Positions 25,481 through 34,274 of a stretch of 59,490 bases of DNA are shown one piece after another. The translations under genes were made by a program, and so were the position numbers. The stretch covers positions 1-59,490 of the forward strand of contig JACRDA010000297.1 of assembly GCA_016212965.1 (NCBI GenBank), written 5' to 3'. The stretch is from Myxococcales bacterium. GTDB taxonomy: Bacteria > Myxococcota_A > Polyangia > Polyangiales > Polyangiaceae. The notes under the pieces are model-generated. The model was not told where the DNA came from. It saw nothing but the letters and a program-made list of their open reading frames with translations, and ran no database searches. Positions within the stretch are counted from its first letter, which is position 1; every line of letters begins with the position of its first letter.

Positions 25481-26094
25481 TCGTCGTCGTCGACTACGGG
25501 ATGGGCAACAGCGGTTCCATCGTGAACATGCTGACTCGCATCGGGGTCGAGGGGACCTTGAGCGCCGACCTCGACGTGATCGCACGCGCCGAAAAGCTCA
25601 TCCTACCAGGCGTGGGCGCCTTCGATGCTGGCATGGCGCGCCTCCGCGAGCTCGGTATCGCACCCGTGCTGGGCGACAGGGTCCTGCGCGCGGGGACCCC
25701 GATTCTCGGGATCTGCCTCGGCCTCCAGCTCTTCGCGGAAGGCAGCGATGAGGGCGTGTCGCCGGGCCTCGGCTGGATTCCCGGCAAGTGTGTGCGCTTC
25801 AGCTTCGGCCCGGAGCACGCCGCTCTGCGCATCCCCCACATGGGGTGGAACACTCTCGAGATCCTGCGCCCGGCGAGGATCTTCGCGGACCTACCCCCGG
25901 ACCCTCGATTCTACTTCATCCACTCGTACCATCTCGTGTGCCAGGATCCGGCGCACGTCGTCGCGCGCACCGAGCACGGCATCGCCTTCACCGCTGCGGT
26001 CGCTTCGGGCTCCGTCTATGGAACGCAGTTCCACCCCGAGAAGAGCCTGCGCTGGGGCATGCAGGTGATGCGGAACTTCGCCCTCCATGCCTAG
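25477..26094 (+). CDS. HisH-like glutamine amidotransferase subunit (HisH2 of an amidino-sugar module)
   Basis: This class I glutamine amidotransferase releases ammonia from glutamine for a partner HisF-like subunit. The 205-residue protein shows VVDYGMGNSGSIVNML, the oxyanion region LILPGVGAFDAGM, the nucleophile in ILGICLGLQLFAEGSDEG, and the His/Glu pair in GTQFHPEKSLRWG. All catalytic residues appear intact. No other histidine genes are nearby, while a WbpG-type sugar amidotransferase follows. The role is therefore very likely acetamidino formation on a nucleotide sugar, as in Pseudomonas O5 antigen synthesis, rather than histidine synthesis. Confidence 0.9.
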   Translation: MIVVVDYGMGNSGSIVNMLTRIGVEGTLSADLDVIARAEKLILPGVGAFDAGMARLRELGIAPVLGDRVLRAGTPILGICLGLQLFAEGSDEGVSPGLGWIPGKCVRFSFGPEHAALRIPHMGWNTLEILRPARIFADLPPDPRFYFIHSYHLVCQDPAHVVARTEHGIAFTAAVASGSVYGTQFHPEKSLRWGMQVMRNFALHA

Positions 26095-26875
26095 TGCACT
26101 CCGCCCCCGCGTCCTCGTCTGCCTGTTGCTGCAGGGAACGAGGCTCGTCAAGACGGTCCGCTTCGACACGTCGACGTACCTCGGCGATCCGCGCAACGCC
26201 GCGCGCATCTTCAACGACAAGGAAGCCGACGAGCTAGTCCTGCTCGACATCACCGCCACACCGCAGCGCCGGGGTCCCAACTTCGAGCTCCTCAAGGAGA
26301 TCGTGACCGAGTCGTTCATGCCGGTGGCCTACGGCGGCGGCGTGCGCAGCGTCGACGAGGTCAAGCGCATCGTAGGGGTCGGGGTCGAGAAGGTGATCCT
26401 GAACACGGCGGCCGTGGCCGATCCCGGCCTCATCGAAGGCGCGGCGCGGGAAATCGGGAGTCAGTCCGTGGCGGTTTCGCTCGACGTGAGGAAGGTCGTC
26501 GCCCAGCGGACGGGCTACGAGGTCTTCACGCACGGCGGTCAGCGACCCACGGGCAGGGACCCCGCGGCGCTCGCGCGCCAGATGGAGGCGGCGGGTGCGG
26601 GCGAGCTCCTGCTCACCGCCGTCGACCGCGACGGCACCATGAGCGGCTACGACCTCTCGCTCATTCGCGCGGTGGCGAGCGCCGTGAGGGTACCGGTGGT
26701 TGCGTGCGGTGGCGCCGGCAGCGTGACGGACCTCGCCGCGGCGCTGCACGCCGGTGCCGCCGCCGCCGCCGCCGGAAGCATGTTCGTGTTCCACGGCAGG
26801 CACCGCGCCGTGCTCATCAGCTTCCCCGACGAGGCGGAGCTGCGCGCCGCATTTGCTGGAGTTGCCCGTGGCTGA
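26087..26875 (+). CDS. HisF-like synthase subunit (HisF2 of an amidino-sugar module)
   Basis: The 262-residue (beta-alpha)8 barrel has the HisF pattern with changes fitting the sugar-locus branch: RPRVLVCLLLQGTRLVKTVR replaces the usual HisF start, followed by DELVLLDITATP, PVAYGGGVRSVDEV, LLTAVDRDGTMSGYDLSLI and VVACGGAGSVTDL. The N-terminal catalytic region of true HisF (the D in CLDVxxGRVVKG) reads CLLLQGTRLVKT, so the usual first catalytic Asp is absent. This supports a job as ammonia channel and partner for the WbpG-like enzyme, not imidazole glycerol phosphate synthesis. It overlaps its neighbours by 8 nt on both sides. Confidence 0.88.
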   Translation: MPSALRPRVLVCLLLQGTRLVKTVRFDTSTYLGDPRNAARIFNDKEADELVLLDITATPQRRGPNFELLKEIVTESFMPVAYGGGVRSVDEVKRIVGVGVEKVILNTAAVADPGLIEGAAREIGSQSVAVSLDVRKVVAQRTGYEVFTHGGQRPTGRDPAALARQMEAAGAGELLLTAVDRDGTMSGYDLSLIRAVASAVRVPVVACGGAGSVTDLAAALHAGAAAAAAGSMFVFHGRHRAVLISFPDEAELRAAFAGVARG

Positions 26876-28052
26876 GCCGCTCGCCGGGCGCCGTGCGGTC
26901 CCGTATCGGATCTGTACGCGGTGCATCATGGACACGTCGGACCCGGGCATCCGCTTCGACGCTCGGGGGGTGTGCAATCGCTGCGACGAGTACCTCAACC
27001 GTCGCAGGGCCTTCCTGTTGCCGCCTCCTGAGCGCAAGCGGGCGCTCGAGGGGATCGTGGACGAGATTCGCGCGGCCGGACGCGGGCACGAGTACGACTG
27101 CGTCGTCGGCGTCAGCGGCGGTGCCGACAGCACCTACACCGTGTACGTGTTGAAGGAGCTCGGTATCCGGCCGCTGGCGGTGCACCTGGACAACGGCTGG
27201 AACTCGGCGCTCGCGGTGAAGAACATCGAGCGATGTCTGAAGCGCCTGAACGTGGACCTCATCACCGAGGTCCTCGACTGGGAGGAGTTCCGCGATTTGC
27301 AGGTCGCGTTCCTGAAGGCATCGACGCCCGACTCCGAGATCCCGACGGATCACGCCATTCTCGCCCTGCCGGTGCACACGGCCGCGAAGCTCGGCGTCCG
27401 CCACCTGGTGAACGGCATGAACCTGACGACCGAGGGGATTGCTGTGCCAGAGTGGTCGTTCGGCCACGCGGACTGGGGCTACATCAAGGGCATTCACGAT
27501 CGCTTCGGCAAGGTTCCGCTGCGCACCTACCCGCACCTGACACTGTACGAGCTCGCGTACTACCGCTACGTGGTCCGTCAGAAAGCCGTGCAGATCCTCG
27601 ACTACGTCGAGTTCGACAAGCACCTGGCGGAGAAGGTCATCGGGCGCGAGCTCGGCTGGGCACCGTACGAGAGCAAGCACCACGAGTCGATCTACACGCG
27701 CTTCTTCCAGTGCTACATCCTGCCGAAGAAGTTCGGGTTCGACAAGCGCCGCCTGCATCTCGCCACGCTCGTGGCCTCGGACCAGATGGCGCGCGAGCAA
27801 GCCATCGAGGAGATGAAGCGTGACATCTACCCGGAGGAGCTGGCGCGGGCTGAGAAGGCGTTCGTCGTGAAGAAGCTCGGGATGACAGGGAAGGAGTTCG
27901 ACGCCGTCATGGCCTTGCCACCGAAGTCCTTCTTCGATTACCCCTCGAACGAGAGATCGCTGCCAATCCGAATACGGCGCGCATTCAAGCGCTGGGAGCT
28001 CGGGTACCTAGCGCGTGGGCGTACGTCGGGTGATCCCCGCAGCAAGGCCTGA
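26868..28052 (+). CDS. N-acetyl sugar amidotransferase (WbpG/PseA-like)
   Basis: The enzyme would use ATP and HisH2/HisF2-derived ammonia to turn an acetamido into an acetamidino group on a nucleotide sugar. From the GTG at 26868 the 394-residue protein starts with the zinc-type motif ICTRCIMDTSDPGIRFD...GVCNRCDEY. It then shows the PP-loop CVVGVSGGADSTYTVYVLKE, VHLDNGWNSALAVKNIE and WSFGHADWGYIKGIHDRFG, all characteristic of WbpG-type proteins. It overlaps the HisF-like gene by 8 nt. Together with the WbpB/D/E-like genes it predicts a 2,3-diamino uronic acid carrying an acetamidino group. Confidence 0.92.
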   Translation: MAEPLAGRRAVPYRICTRCIMDTSDPGIRFDARGVCNRCDEYLNRRRAFLLPPPERKRALEGIVDEIRAAGRGHEYDCVVGVSGGADSTYTVYVLKELGIRPLAVHLDNGWNSALAVKNIERCLKRLNVDLITEVLDWEEFRDLQVAFLKASTPDSEIPTDHAILALPVHTAAKLGVRHLVNGMNLTTEGIAVPEWSFGHADWGYIKGIHDRFGKVPLRTYPHLTLYELAYYRYVVRQKAVQILDYVEFDKHLAEKVIGRELGWAPYESKHHESIYTRFFQCYILPKKFGFDKRRLHLATLVASDQMAREQAIEEMKRDIYPEELARAEKAFVVKKLGMTGKEFDAVMALPPKSFFDYPSNERSLPIRIRRAFKRWELGYLARGRTSGDPRSKA

Positions 28053-28068
28053 CGAGACCGTGACGGCC

Positions 28069-29040
28069 ATGTGTCCCATGTATGCCTACGCCCGACTGAG
28101 CCGCTATGACACGGGTCTCGTCCGTCTGGTCGGCCCCGGCCTCGGCAACACGTTGTTTCCCTGGGCGCGCATGGTCGTCACGGCTCGGCGGCATGATCTA
28201 CTGCCGATCTGGCCCACCTGGCCGCAAATCAAGGTGGGGCCCCTCTTGCGTGGTGAGCGCGATGCGCGCCTCTACATCGACCTCTTCAAGCGGCCCGGTG
28301 GGTATGTTGGCGGGGGCAGGAAGCTCAGTGCGCTGCTGCGCGGGAAGTCCATCGACGAAGACAGCTTCCTCGCGAGGCCGGTGCGGCGCGAGCGCGCGGT
28401 GGTGGTTTTCGAAGGAATGAGGGACCGCTTCGCGACCATCTTGCAAGAGCACCGGCTGGTGCGCCAGGAGCTGCTGCGCATCACGCGCGCCCGCCACCTC
28501 AGCGGCGTTACCGGTGGCGTGTGCGGGCAAATCGCGGTGCACGTGCGACGCGGCGACTTCCCGGATCCGGCACCGCGTGAACCGCGCGAGGTGGGCTCGG
28601 ACTGCCAGCTGCCGCTCGATTGGTACGTCCACGTGGTCAGGGCGCTCCGGCAAGCCAGCGGTCGGCCCAACGCTCCGGTCGCGGTGTTCTCCGACGGCTC
28701 CGACGGCGATCTCGCGGGTCTGCTCGCGCTGCCGGCGACGCGACGCGTGTCGTTCGGGGCCAGCGTAGCCGATCTCCTGGCGATGAGCACCGCGCAGGCG
28801 CTCGTCGCCTCGGCATCGTCCTTCAGCGCCTGGGCGAGCTACCTTGGGCGTTGCCCGACCGTGTGGTTCCCGTCGCGCCTCAAGCAGCGCGTGTTCTACG
28901 ATCACCCCGACGCCGAGGTGGAGTGCGACGAGGGCCAGCAGCTGCCGGAGTCCTTCCTCCGAACCATCGAATGGGAGTGCGACACGCTCGGCGCTCCATC
29001 GGTCCGCACCAAGCCAGGGAGTCCCGCATGCCCGTCGTGA
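28069..29040 (+). CDS. Alpha-1,2-fucosyltransferase-like glycosyltransferase (GT11-like), copy 1
   Basis: The protein (323 residues from the ATG at 28069) has GPGLGNTLFPWARMVV at the N-terminus and the nucleotide-binding motif IAVHVRRGDFPDP typical of GT11 and related fucosyltransferases. It then has APVAVFSDGSDGDLAGLL and SASSFSAWASYLG. It would transfer fucose or another GDP-linked 6-deoxyhexose, consistent with gmd in the same locus. ATGs at 28069 or 28078 fit better than a GTG at 28015 inside the upstream gene. A clear paralogue lies at 29851-30852, with a methyltransferase between. Confidence 0.68.
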   Translation: MCPMYAYARLSRYDTGLVRLVGPGLGNTLFPWARMVVTARRHDLLPIWPTWPQIKVGPLLRGERDARLYIDLFKRPGGYVGGGRKLSALLRGKSIDEDSFLARPVRRERAVVVFEGMRDRFATILQEHRLVRQELLRITRARHLSGVTGGVCGQIAVHVRRGDFPDPAPREPREVGSDCQLPLDWYVHVVRALRQASGRPNAPVAVFSDGSDGDLAGLLALPATRRVSFGASVADLLAMSTAQALVASASSFSAWASYLGRCPTVWFPSRLKQRVFYDHPDAEVECDEGQQLPESFLRTIEWECDTLGAPSVRTKPGSPACPS

Positions 29041-29819
29041 GCCAGGCCACGCACGTCGCGCGCCGCGCGCTTGGTCCGTACCTCCGAGACCTCCGCCCGC
29101 TGCGGGAGGCGACGGGCGCGGATCAGCTGCGCGCCTGGTTCGCCACGCAGACCGCGGGCGGGTTCGGCTTCAACGGGGACGTGCTCCGCGCTAGCGTGGT
29201 GCGCGGTCTCTTCGAGGTCTGCGGCTGCGACGTGTTCCTCGAGACCGGCACCTACCGGGCCGCCACTTCCTTGCTGGCGGCGCGGCTTCTGCGCTGCCCG
29301 GTCTACACGAGCGAGCTCAACCGCAGGTTCTGGCTCCTGGCGTGGCTGCGGTGCGCCCCGTTCATGCGCGTGCACCCGCGATACGCTGACAGTCGTGAGT
29401 TCCTCGTTACCATGACGCGTGAGCTCCTGCGCAGCGCCGTGCCGTTCGTCTACCTGGACGCGCACTGGAACGAGGACCTGCCGCTGCAACGCGAGCTCGA
29501 CATCCTCTTCTCGGCGTGGCAGCGGTTCGTGGTGCTGATCGACGACTTCCAGGTTCCCGGCCGGCCTGGCTTCGGGTTCGACACCTACGCTGGTCGACCG
29601 TTGTCCGTCGATACCATTCGATTCCCCGTCGAGAAGGTGGCTGCACCCTCGGGCGTCTATTTTCCAGCGTACGAGGCGGCCGACGACACCGGCGGTCGAC
29701 GCGGCTACGTGGTCCTCGCCGCAGGCCTACGGGACCGCGTCGCCGCCGCACAGCAGTTCCCCCTGAACCTGCTCCGGGAGCACGTTCTGACTTCGGCCGA
29801 CGCGCCGTCTCCACGCTGA
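29028..29819 (+). CDS. Class I SAM-dependent methyltransferase-like protein of polysaccharide loci
   Basis: The ATG at 29028 has AGGGAG upstream and overlaps the previous gene by 13 nt. The 263-residue protein has VFLETGTYRAATSLLAARLL, which resembles the first SAM-binding strand and loop, then VYTSELNRRFW and VYLDAHWNEDLPLQREL followed by VVLIDDFQVPGRPGFGFD. Proteins of this pattern are common but uncharacterised in surface polysaccharide loci. It may methylate a sugar of the repeat unit. Cofactor use is inferred from fold resemblance only. Confidence 0.6.
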   Translation: MPVVSQATHVARRALGPYLRDLRPLREATGADQLRAWFATQTAGGFGFNGDVLRASVVRGLFEVCGCDVFLETGTYRAATSLLAARLLRCPVYTSELNRRFWLLAWLRCAPFMRVHPRYADSREFLVTMTRELLRSAVPFVYLDAHWNEDLPLQRELDILFSAWQRFVVLIDDFQVPGRPGFGFDTYAGRPLSVDTIRFPVEKVAAPSGVYFPAYEAADDTGGRRGYVVLAAGLRDRVAAAQQFPLNLLREHVLTSADAPSPR

Positions 29820-29850
29820 CACGCATCGCTCCTGCCACGCCGCACACATC

Positions 29851-30852
29851 ATGAGTCCAGCACACCGCTTCGTCGCGCCGGCAGCCCACGCCGTTCTTCG
29901 GAGCATCGGCGCAGGTTCCGATGTCTACGGTTACCCGCAGATGGTGCGCGCCGGCCTCGGGCACATGATGGGCGCGTGGGCGCGCTGCGTCGTGTGGAGC
30001 CGCAAGAACGGCGTGCCCATGCTGGCTCCGCAGTGGCGGCAGCTGCGCATCGGTCCCTACCTGCGACGCGAGCGCGACAAGCGCGCCTACCATAAGCTGT
30101 TTCGCAGCGAGGGCTACGTGGGCGGCGCCCTGCGCCTCCTGTGCCTGGCCATCGGTCGACGCGTGGACGAGGACCACGCCGGCGACGCCCTGCAGCGCCG
30201 GACGTCGGCGGCACCTACGCTCGTCGTGTTCTACGAGGACCGTGGCTTCGACACCTTGCGCGACGACCACGCGCTTCTCTTGCACGAGCTGCTGCGAATC
30301 ACCCGACCGGAGTACGTTCGCGCTGCTTTCGTCGATCGACCGTTCATTGGCGTGCACGTACGGCGGGGCGACTTCACCCGACCGCCTTCGGACGCCGATC
30401 TGCGGGCGGGCAGAAGGAACCAGCAGACGCCGATTGAGTGGTACGCCGCTGCTGTGAGCGCGCTACGTCGGGGCCTGGGCGCGGAGCACCCCGTTCGGCT
30501 CTTCTCGGACGGCACCGAAGCAGAGCTCGCCCCGGTCCTGCGACTGCCGGGGGTCGAGTTCGTGGCGCCGCGCACCGCCATTACCGACATCCTAAGCCTT
30601 TCGCAGGCACGCGTGCTCGTGGCGTCGGGCTCGGGCTTCAGTCAGTGGGCCGGGTTTCTGGGTCAGATGCCGAGCGTGTGGTTTCCGAGCCAGAAACACC
30701 ATCGCCTGCGAGGGGGTGCCGATGGCGCGAATTGGGAGCTGGAATGGGAGCGTGACGCGAGCATGCCTCAGGCATTCCTCGGGGCAGTGGCGAGCGGCTG
30801 GCTGGCGCCTTCGCCGTTGCGCAATGCGGTCACAAGGGTTGGCGGACGCTGA
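29851..30852 (+). CDS. Alpha-1,2-fucosyltransferase-like glycosyltransferase (GT11-like), copy 2
   Basis: The 333-residue protein shares with copy 1 the order GLGHMMGAWARCVV, LRIGPYLRRERDKRAYHKLF, GYVGGALRL, RRVDED, FIGVHVRRGDFTRPP, VRLFSDGTEAELAPVL and ASGSGFSQWAGFLG. The two genes therefore arose by duplication and diverged strongly. The catalytic-region HVRRGD is intact. Two such enzymes suggest two related linkages, for example two fucose or 6-deoxyhexose residues in the repeat unit. It starts 31 nt after the methyltransferase-like gene. Confidence 0.68.
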   Translation: MSPAHRFVAPAAHAVLRSIGAGSDVYGYPQMVRAGLGHMMGAWARCVVWSRKNGVPMLAPQWRQLRIGPYLRRERDKRAYHKLFRSEGYVGGALRLLCLAIGRRVDEDHAGDALQRRTSAAPTLVVFYEDRGFDTLRDDHALLLHELLRITRPEYVRAAFVDRPFIGVHVRRGDFTRPPSDADLRAGRRNQQTPIEWYAAAVSALRRGLGAEHPVRLFSDGTEAELAPVLRLPGVEFVAPRTAITDILSLSQARVLVASGSGFSQWAGFLGQMPSVWFPSQKHHRLRGGADGANWELEWERDASMPQAFLGAVASGWLAPSPLRNAVTRVGGR

Positions 30853-30936
30853 CCGCGGGGCGCGGGGTCCTCGGCAGCGCGAGCCGTGCAGCGCGCCTCG
30901 CGTCCGTCGAGCGGACGCGGACACACGGGTGACGTC

Positions 30937-32265
30937 GTGCGTGCAGATCTAGCCTTCGGGTTGGTGGTGGCTCTGGTCGCGAGCTCCGCGTGGATGGCCT
31001 ACCGGTTCAAGATCTTTCAGCGGCCCTCGGTGGTGGGCTTGGGGTTCGTTGCTGCATTCATGCAGTACGGGGTCATGTCGGTTTCGTACGCCGCGGACCC
31101 GGTGCTGCCCCTGCCCATAGCGACCGAGTACCCGTTCTTCATCGCCGCGACGTTCGGATGCTTCGTGCTCGGCGCGACTCTGACGGCTGTCGCCCTGCGT
31201 TTCGATGTCGTCGAGACCCAGCAGCATTTCTTCGAGCAAACCGCCGGAGCAGTTACCGGCCTACGCGTTCCCGTGTACGTGGCCCTGGTGATTCCGACGT
31301 TCGTGGTCGGAGTGCTTTACGCGACGTCGACGGAACGGACCGGCATCGAGATGCTGTTCGAGTTCGGCGGCGAGCACGACATGTTGAGCGCCTACCGGGT
31401 GGCGTTCGCGACAGAGAATCCGTATGCGTATGGCGGCGCTATGGTGAACCAGCTCTTCGGGCCGGTGCTGATGTCCATCGCATTCAACATGTGGCGGATC
31501 GAGCGCAAGGCGGTTTGGGGGGTCGTCGCGCTCGCCCTGTTCGGGATGTTGGTCATGACCTCGACGGCATCACTCCACAAGGCGCCGCTCATCATCCTCA
31601 TCTTCCACGTCTTTGCGAACTTCTTCTTCCTTCGTACACGCTCGCCGCGCATTCCCGTCCGTGCCGTGCTCGGGACGACGGGCATCGTGGCGGCGGTAGG
31701 GACGGCGGGCTATGCGCTGACCTACGGCCAGAGCGCCCTCGACGCCCTTGGGTCCACCGTGAGCCGCGTCTTCATCGCGCCGATCGTCGCGATCCACGCC
31801 TATCTTCACGTGTATCCGGGGCTCATCGACTTCAACTACGGCCTCGGTATCGGGCTCATCGCAAAGATCGCGGACGTGAAGGATTACCTCAATCCCCCGG
31901 TCCTTGTCGGTCGCCTCACGGCCGGGCCGAATGTGTGCTTCAACGGACTCTGGTCGACCGAGATGTGGGCCGCCTTCGGGTGGCCCGGCGTCATCGTAGG
32001 CTCGATGTGCGTCGGGGCGTTGCTCGTGGTGCTGGATCGCTGGGCGATGGCGCGGCGCCGCACAGCCACGAGCGTGGCGCTATTCTCTTGGCTGGTGATC
32101 GCGTCCGTGGGGCTTGGCGAGGGGTCAATATTTACGGCAATGCTGAGTGGCGGCATCGGGCTCGTGGTGCCCCTGTCGTGGCTGCTCGAGGCGGGAGAGC
32201 GCCGGCCGCGAGCCTGGGAGTCCTCGGGCGCGGGAGGTCAGCCGCGGCAGTTGCAGCCCCCGTGA
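30937..32265 (+). CDS. Wzy-type polysaccharide polymerase (multi-spanning membrane protein)
   Basis: The protein (442 residues from the GTG at 30937, which directly precedes the first hydrophobic helix) has about ten to twelve predicted transmembrane helices. There is a large periplasmic loop near residues 280-350 (VYPGLIDFNYGLGIG to NGLWSTEMWAAFGWPG). The layout and the conserved-looking F-N-x-G-L-G...W motif fit O-antigen or exopolysaccharide polymerases that join lipid-linked repeat units in the periplasm. Wzy sequences are poorly conserved, so the call relies on topology and on position next to glycosyltransferases. A GTG at 30886 is an alternative start. It is the last gene of the plus-strand block. 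Confidence 0.72.
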   Translation: MRADLAFGLVVALVASSAWMAYRFKIFQRPSVVGLGFVAAFMQYGVMSVSYAADPVLPLPIATEYPFFIAATFGCFVLGATLTAVALRFDVVETQQHFFEQTAGAVTGLRVPVYVALVIPTFVVGVLYATSTERTGIEMLFEFGGEHDMLSAYRVAFATENPYAYGGAMVNQLFGPVLMSIAFNMWRIERKAVWGVVALALFGMLVMTSTASLHKAPLIILIFHVFANFFFLRTRSPRIPVRAVLGTTGIVAAVGTAGYALTYGQSALDALGSTVSRVFIAPIVAIHAYLHVYPGLIDFNYGLGIGLIAKIADVKDYLNPPVLVGRLTAGPNVCFNGLWSTEMWAAFGWPGVIVGSMCVGALLVVLDRWAMARRRTATSVALFSWLVIASVGLGEGSIFTAMLSGGIGLVVPLSWLLEAGERRPRAWESSGAGGQPRQLQPP

Positions 32266-32288
32266 GGGCTGCCGGCTGGTGCCTGCAA

Positions 32289-32316
32289 GTGCCTGCAAGG
32301 CACGCCTTTACCTTGC
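32289..32316. terminator. Possible bidirectional terminator between converging blocks
   Basis: In the 138-nt gap between converging genes, GTGCC-TGCAA-GGCAC (32289-32303) and GCAAGG...CCTTGC (32295-32300 with 32311-32316) can form alternative short hairpins. A direct repeat TGCCTGCAAG lies just upstream. No strong T-tract is present. Confidence 0.35.
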
Positions 32317-32403
32317 CTGCGGAAGGGGGCGGCACGCGGTGTGCGCGCGTGCTGCTGCCCGGCAGCGCTGGGCTGCCACGGTCCGCCCGTCGTCTTGCGT
32401 CTT

Positions 32404-33582
32404 TCAGCTTTGAGCGGACCGCGAGCGGCGCCCGGCGCGAGCAGCGAGGGCGTCGCGGAGGGCCCGGTCGAGCAGAGCGACGTTGCGCTCGAGCCCGAAC
32501 AGCTCGTCGGCTCGAGCTCGCGCGGCTGCACCCATGGCGCTGCGGCGTCCCGGAGCCGCAAGCAACGCCAGCACCTTCTCGGCTAGATCTTGCGGGTCCT
32601 GCGCTCGGCAGAGGAGACCCGTGACGCCGTCCTCCACCTGCTCGGGGTTGCCGCCGACCCGCGTGGCCACGATCGGTCGGGCAAGCGCCATGGCTTCGAG
32701 CGCCGCCACCGACAGTGCCTCCGTCAGGGACGGCACGCAGTGCACGTCGAAGGACCTGACCCAGGGCTCCACCCGCTCGACGGCGCCGAGGAGGCGGCAG
32801 CGATCGCCCAGATTCGCTGCGGCGATGCGGCCCGCTACCGCCGCAAGGTACTCGGGATTACCCACCGTGGAGCCGACGATGCAGAGCTCCACGTCGGACC
32901 GCCGCGCACACACGAGGGCCGCGGCCGCCACGAAGTCGAGGTGCCCCTTGCGCGGATCCATGCCCGCGACCATGCCGACGCGCAGCGGCAGGTGCTTCGG
33001 GACGGGCGGAGCGACGTCGGCCACGTGGCGCACGGCCTCCGCGTCGATGCTGTTGTACACGACGTCGAGCTTGGCGCGCGGGACCCCGAGCGACGCGAAT
33101 GCGTCCCGGATCGCTTGCTGGCAGCATACGATGCGGTCGTTGCTGGCGGCAAGGACGCGAGCGTAGGGCACGGCGACCCACCGCGGGGCGAGCACCGACA
33201 TGCCGATGACGTGAACCACCGATGCGCGGCGCGCGTAGCGCGCGCCGAGACCTCCGGCCGGGACGGCCTCGTTGAAGGTGTGCACCACGTCGGCGTCCAC
33301 GCGGCGGGCCAGCGTGGCGAGCCTGAGCGAGAGCTGCGCCGTCTCCCCGAGGTAGGCCGCCAGCCGCATCGGAGAGGTCGTGCGCGGCACGGTCGGCAGG
33401 CTCGGCAACGTGTGCACGGCACTCGCCGTCGACCGGTACTCGGCTTCGAGCTCGTGGCCGGCCGGGATCACGGCGTGGACGGACCAGCCGTGGGCACGCA
33501 GCCCGCGAAGGAAGCCGAGGTGCTGAATGGCCGGGCCGCCGCGGACCCGGTGAGGCTGGATGGAGAGAACCCGCAGGGTCAC
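32404..33582 (-). CDS. Glycosyltransferase family 4 (GT-B fold)
   Basis: The 392-residue protein starts at a GTG that overlaps the stop of the nucleotidyltransferase gene (GTGA). Its N-terminus (VLSIQPHRVRGGPAIQHLGF, DADVVHTFNEAVPAGG) and C-terminal domain (LRVGMVAGMDPRKGHLDFVA, then the E-x7-E motif in PSLTEALSVAALEAMALARP) match GT4 retaining transferases. It probably adds one sugar of the repeat unit at the inner membrane. It is the last gene of the minus-strand block and converges on the polymerase gene. Confidence 0.88.
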   Translation of the reverse strand: MTLRVLSIQPHRVRGGPAIQHLGFLRGLRAHGWSVHAVIPAGHELEAEYRSTASAVHTLPSLPTVPRTTSPMRLAAYLGETAQLSLRLATLARRVDADVVHTFNEAVPAGGLGARYARRASVVHVIGMSVLAPRWVAVPYARVLAASNDRIVCCQQAIRDAFASLGVPRAKLDVVYNSIDAEAVRHVADVAPPVPKHLPLRVGMVAGMDPRKGHLDFVAAAALVCARRSDVELCIVGSTVGNPEYLAAVAGRIAAANLGDRCRLLGAVERVEPWVRSFDVHCVPSLTEALSVAALEAMALARPIVATRVGGNPEQVEDGVTGLLCRAQDPQDLAEKVLALLAAPGRRSAMGAAARARADELFGLERNVALLDRALRDALAARAGRRSRSAQS

Positions 33583-34274
33583 TCGAACCGACCCTTGGCG
33601 ACCTCGGCGAGCGCGACCTCGTAGTCCTCGGGTCGACCGATGTCGAGCCAGTAGCCGCCGAAGCGGTGGCCGTGCACGGGCTCGCCCGCGGCGATGAGCT
33701 CGAGCACGAGCTCGGGCAGATCACGCCGCGTGCCGCGCGGGAGACGCGACAGAATGGCGGGCTTGAAGCAGTAGATTCCACTCGAGACGAGGTAGTGCAA
33801 GGTCGGCTTCTCGGTGTAGCCGACGACGCGATCCTGTGCGTCGAGGTCGAGCACGCCGAGGGTGATGTCGACGGACTTCCGGTAGACGGCGAGCGTGGCC
33901 ACTGCGCCCGAAGAGCGATGGGCAGCCAGGAACTGGCGGAAGTCGAGGTCCGTCAGCAGGTCGCCGTTCATGACCAGGAAGTCGTCGGTGGGCGGTCGAA
34001 TCAGGCTCAGCGGCCCGGCCGTGCCGAGGGGCTCGTCTTCGAGCGAGTACTCGATCCGCACCCCGAAGCGACTGCCGTCTCCGAAGTAGGCCTGGATGAG
34101 CCCGGCGAGGTGCCCGACCGCGAAGGTGAGGTCGTCGAACCCCGCCTCGCGCAGCTGGCCCACGACGATCTCGAGAATCGGGCGGTCGCCGAGCGGCATG
34201 AGCGGCTTCGGAAAGACTGCGGTGTAGGGCTTGAGTCGGCGGCCTTTGCCGCCCGCGAGAATGACAGCGCGCAT
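33579..34274 (-). CDS. Sugar-1-phosphate nucleotidyltransferase
   Basis: The 231-residue protein has the pyrophosphorylase signature AVILAGGKGRRLKPYTAVFPKPLMPLG at its N-terminus, DEPLGTAGPLSLI, the metal Asp in FLVMNGDLLTDLDF, GYTEKPTLHYLVSSGIYCF and GGYWLDIGRPEDYEVAL. It activates a sugar 1-phosphate to an NDP-sugar. The short length, lacking a C-terminal beta-helix, is like mannose- or heptose-1-phosphate guanylyltransferases of the HddC type. A GDP-mannose product would feed gmd in the same locus, but the base and sugar are not fixed by the motifs. Confidence 0.85.
   Translation of the reverse strand: MRAVILAGGKGRRLKPYTAVFPKPLMPLGDRPILEIVVGQLREAGFDDLTFAVGHLAGLIQAYFGDGSRFGVRIEYSLEDEPLGTAGPLSLIRPPTDDFLVMNGDLLTDLDFRQFLAAHRSSGAVATLAVYRKSVDITLGVLDLDAQDRVVGYTEKPTLHYLVSSGIYCFKPAILSRLPRGTRRDLPELVLELIAAGEPVHGHRFGGYWLDIGRPEDYEVALAEVAKGRFE

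Noticed and set aside
25477..26875. Histidine biosynthesis genes hisH and hisF
   Set aside because: No other his genes are present. The HisF-like start is atypical and a WbpG-type sugar amidotransferase is coupled to them.
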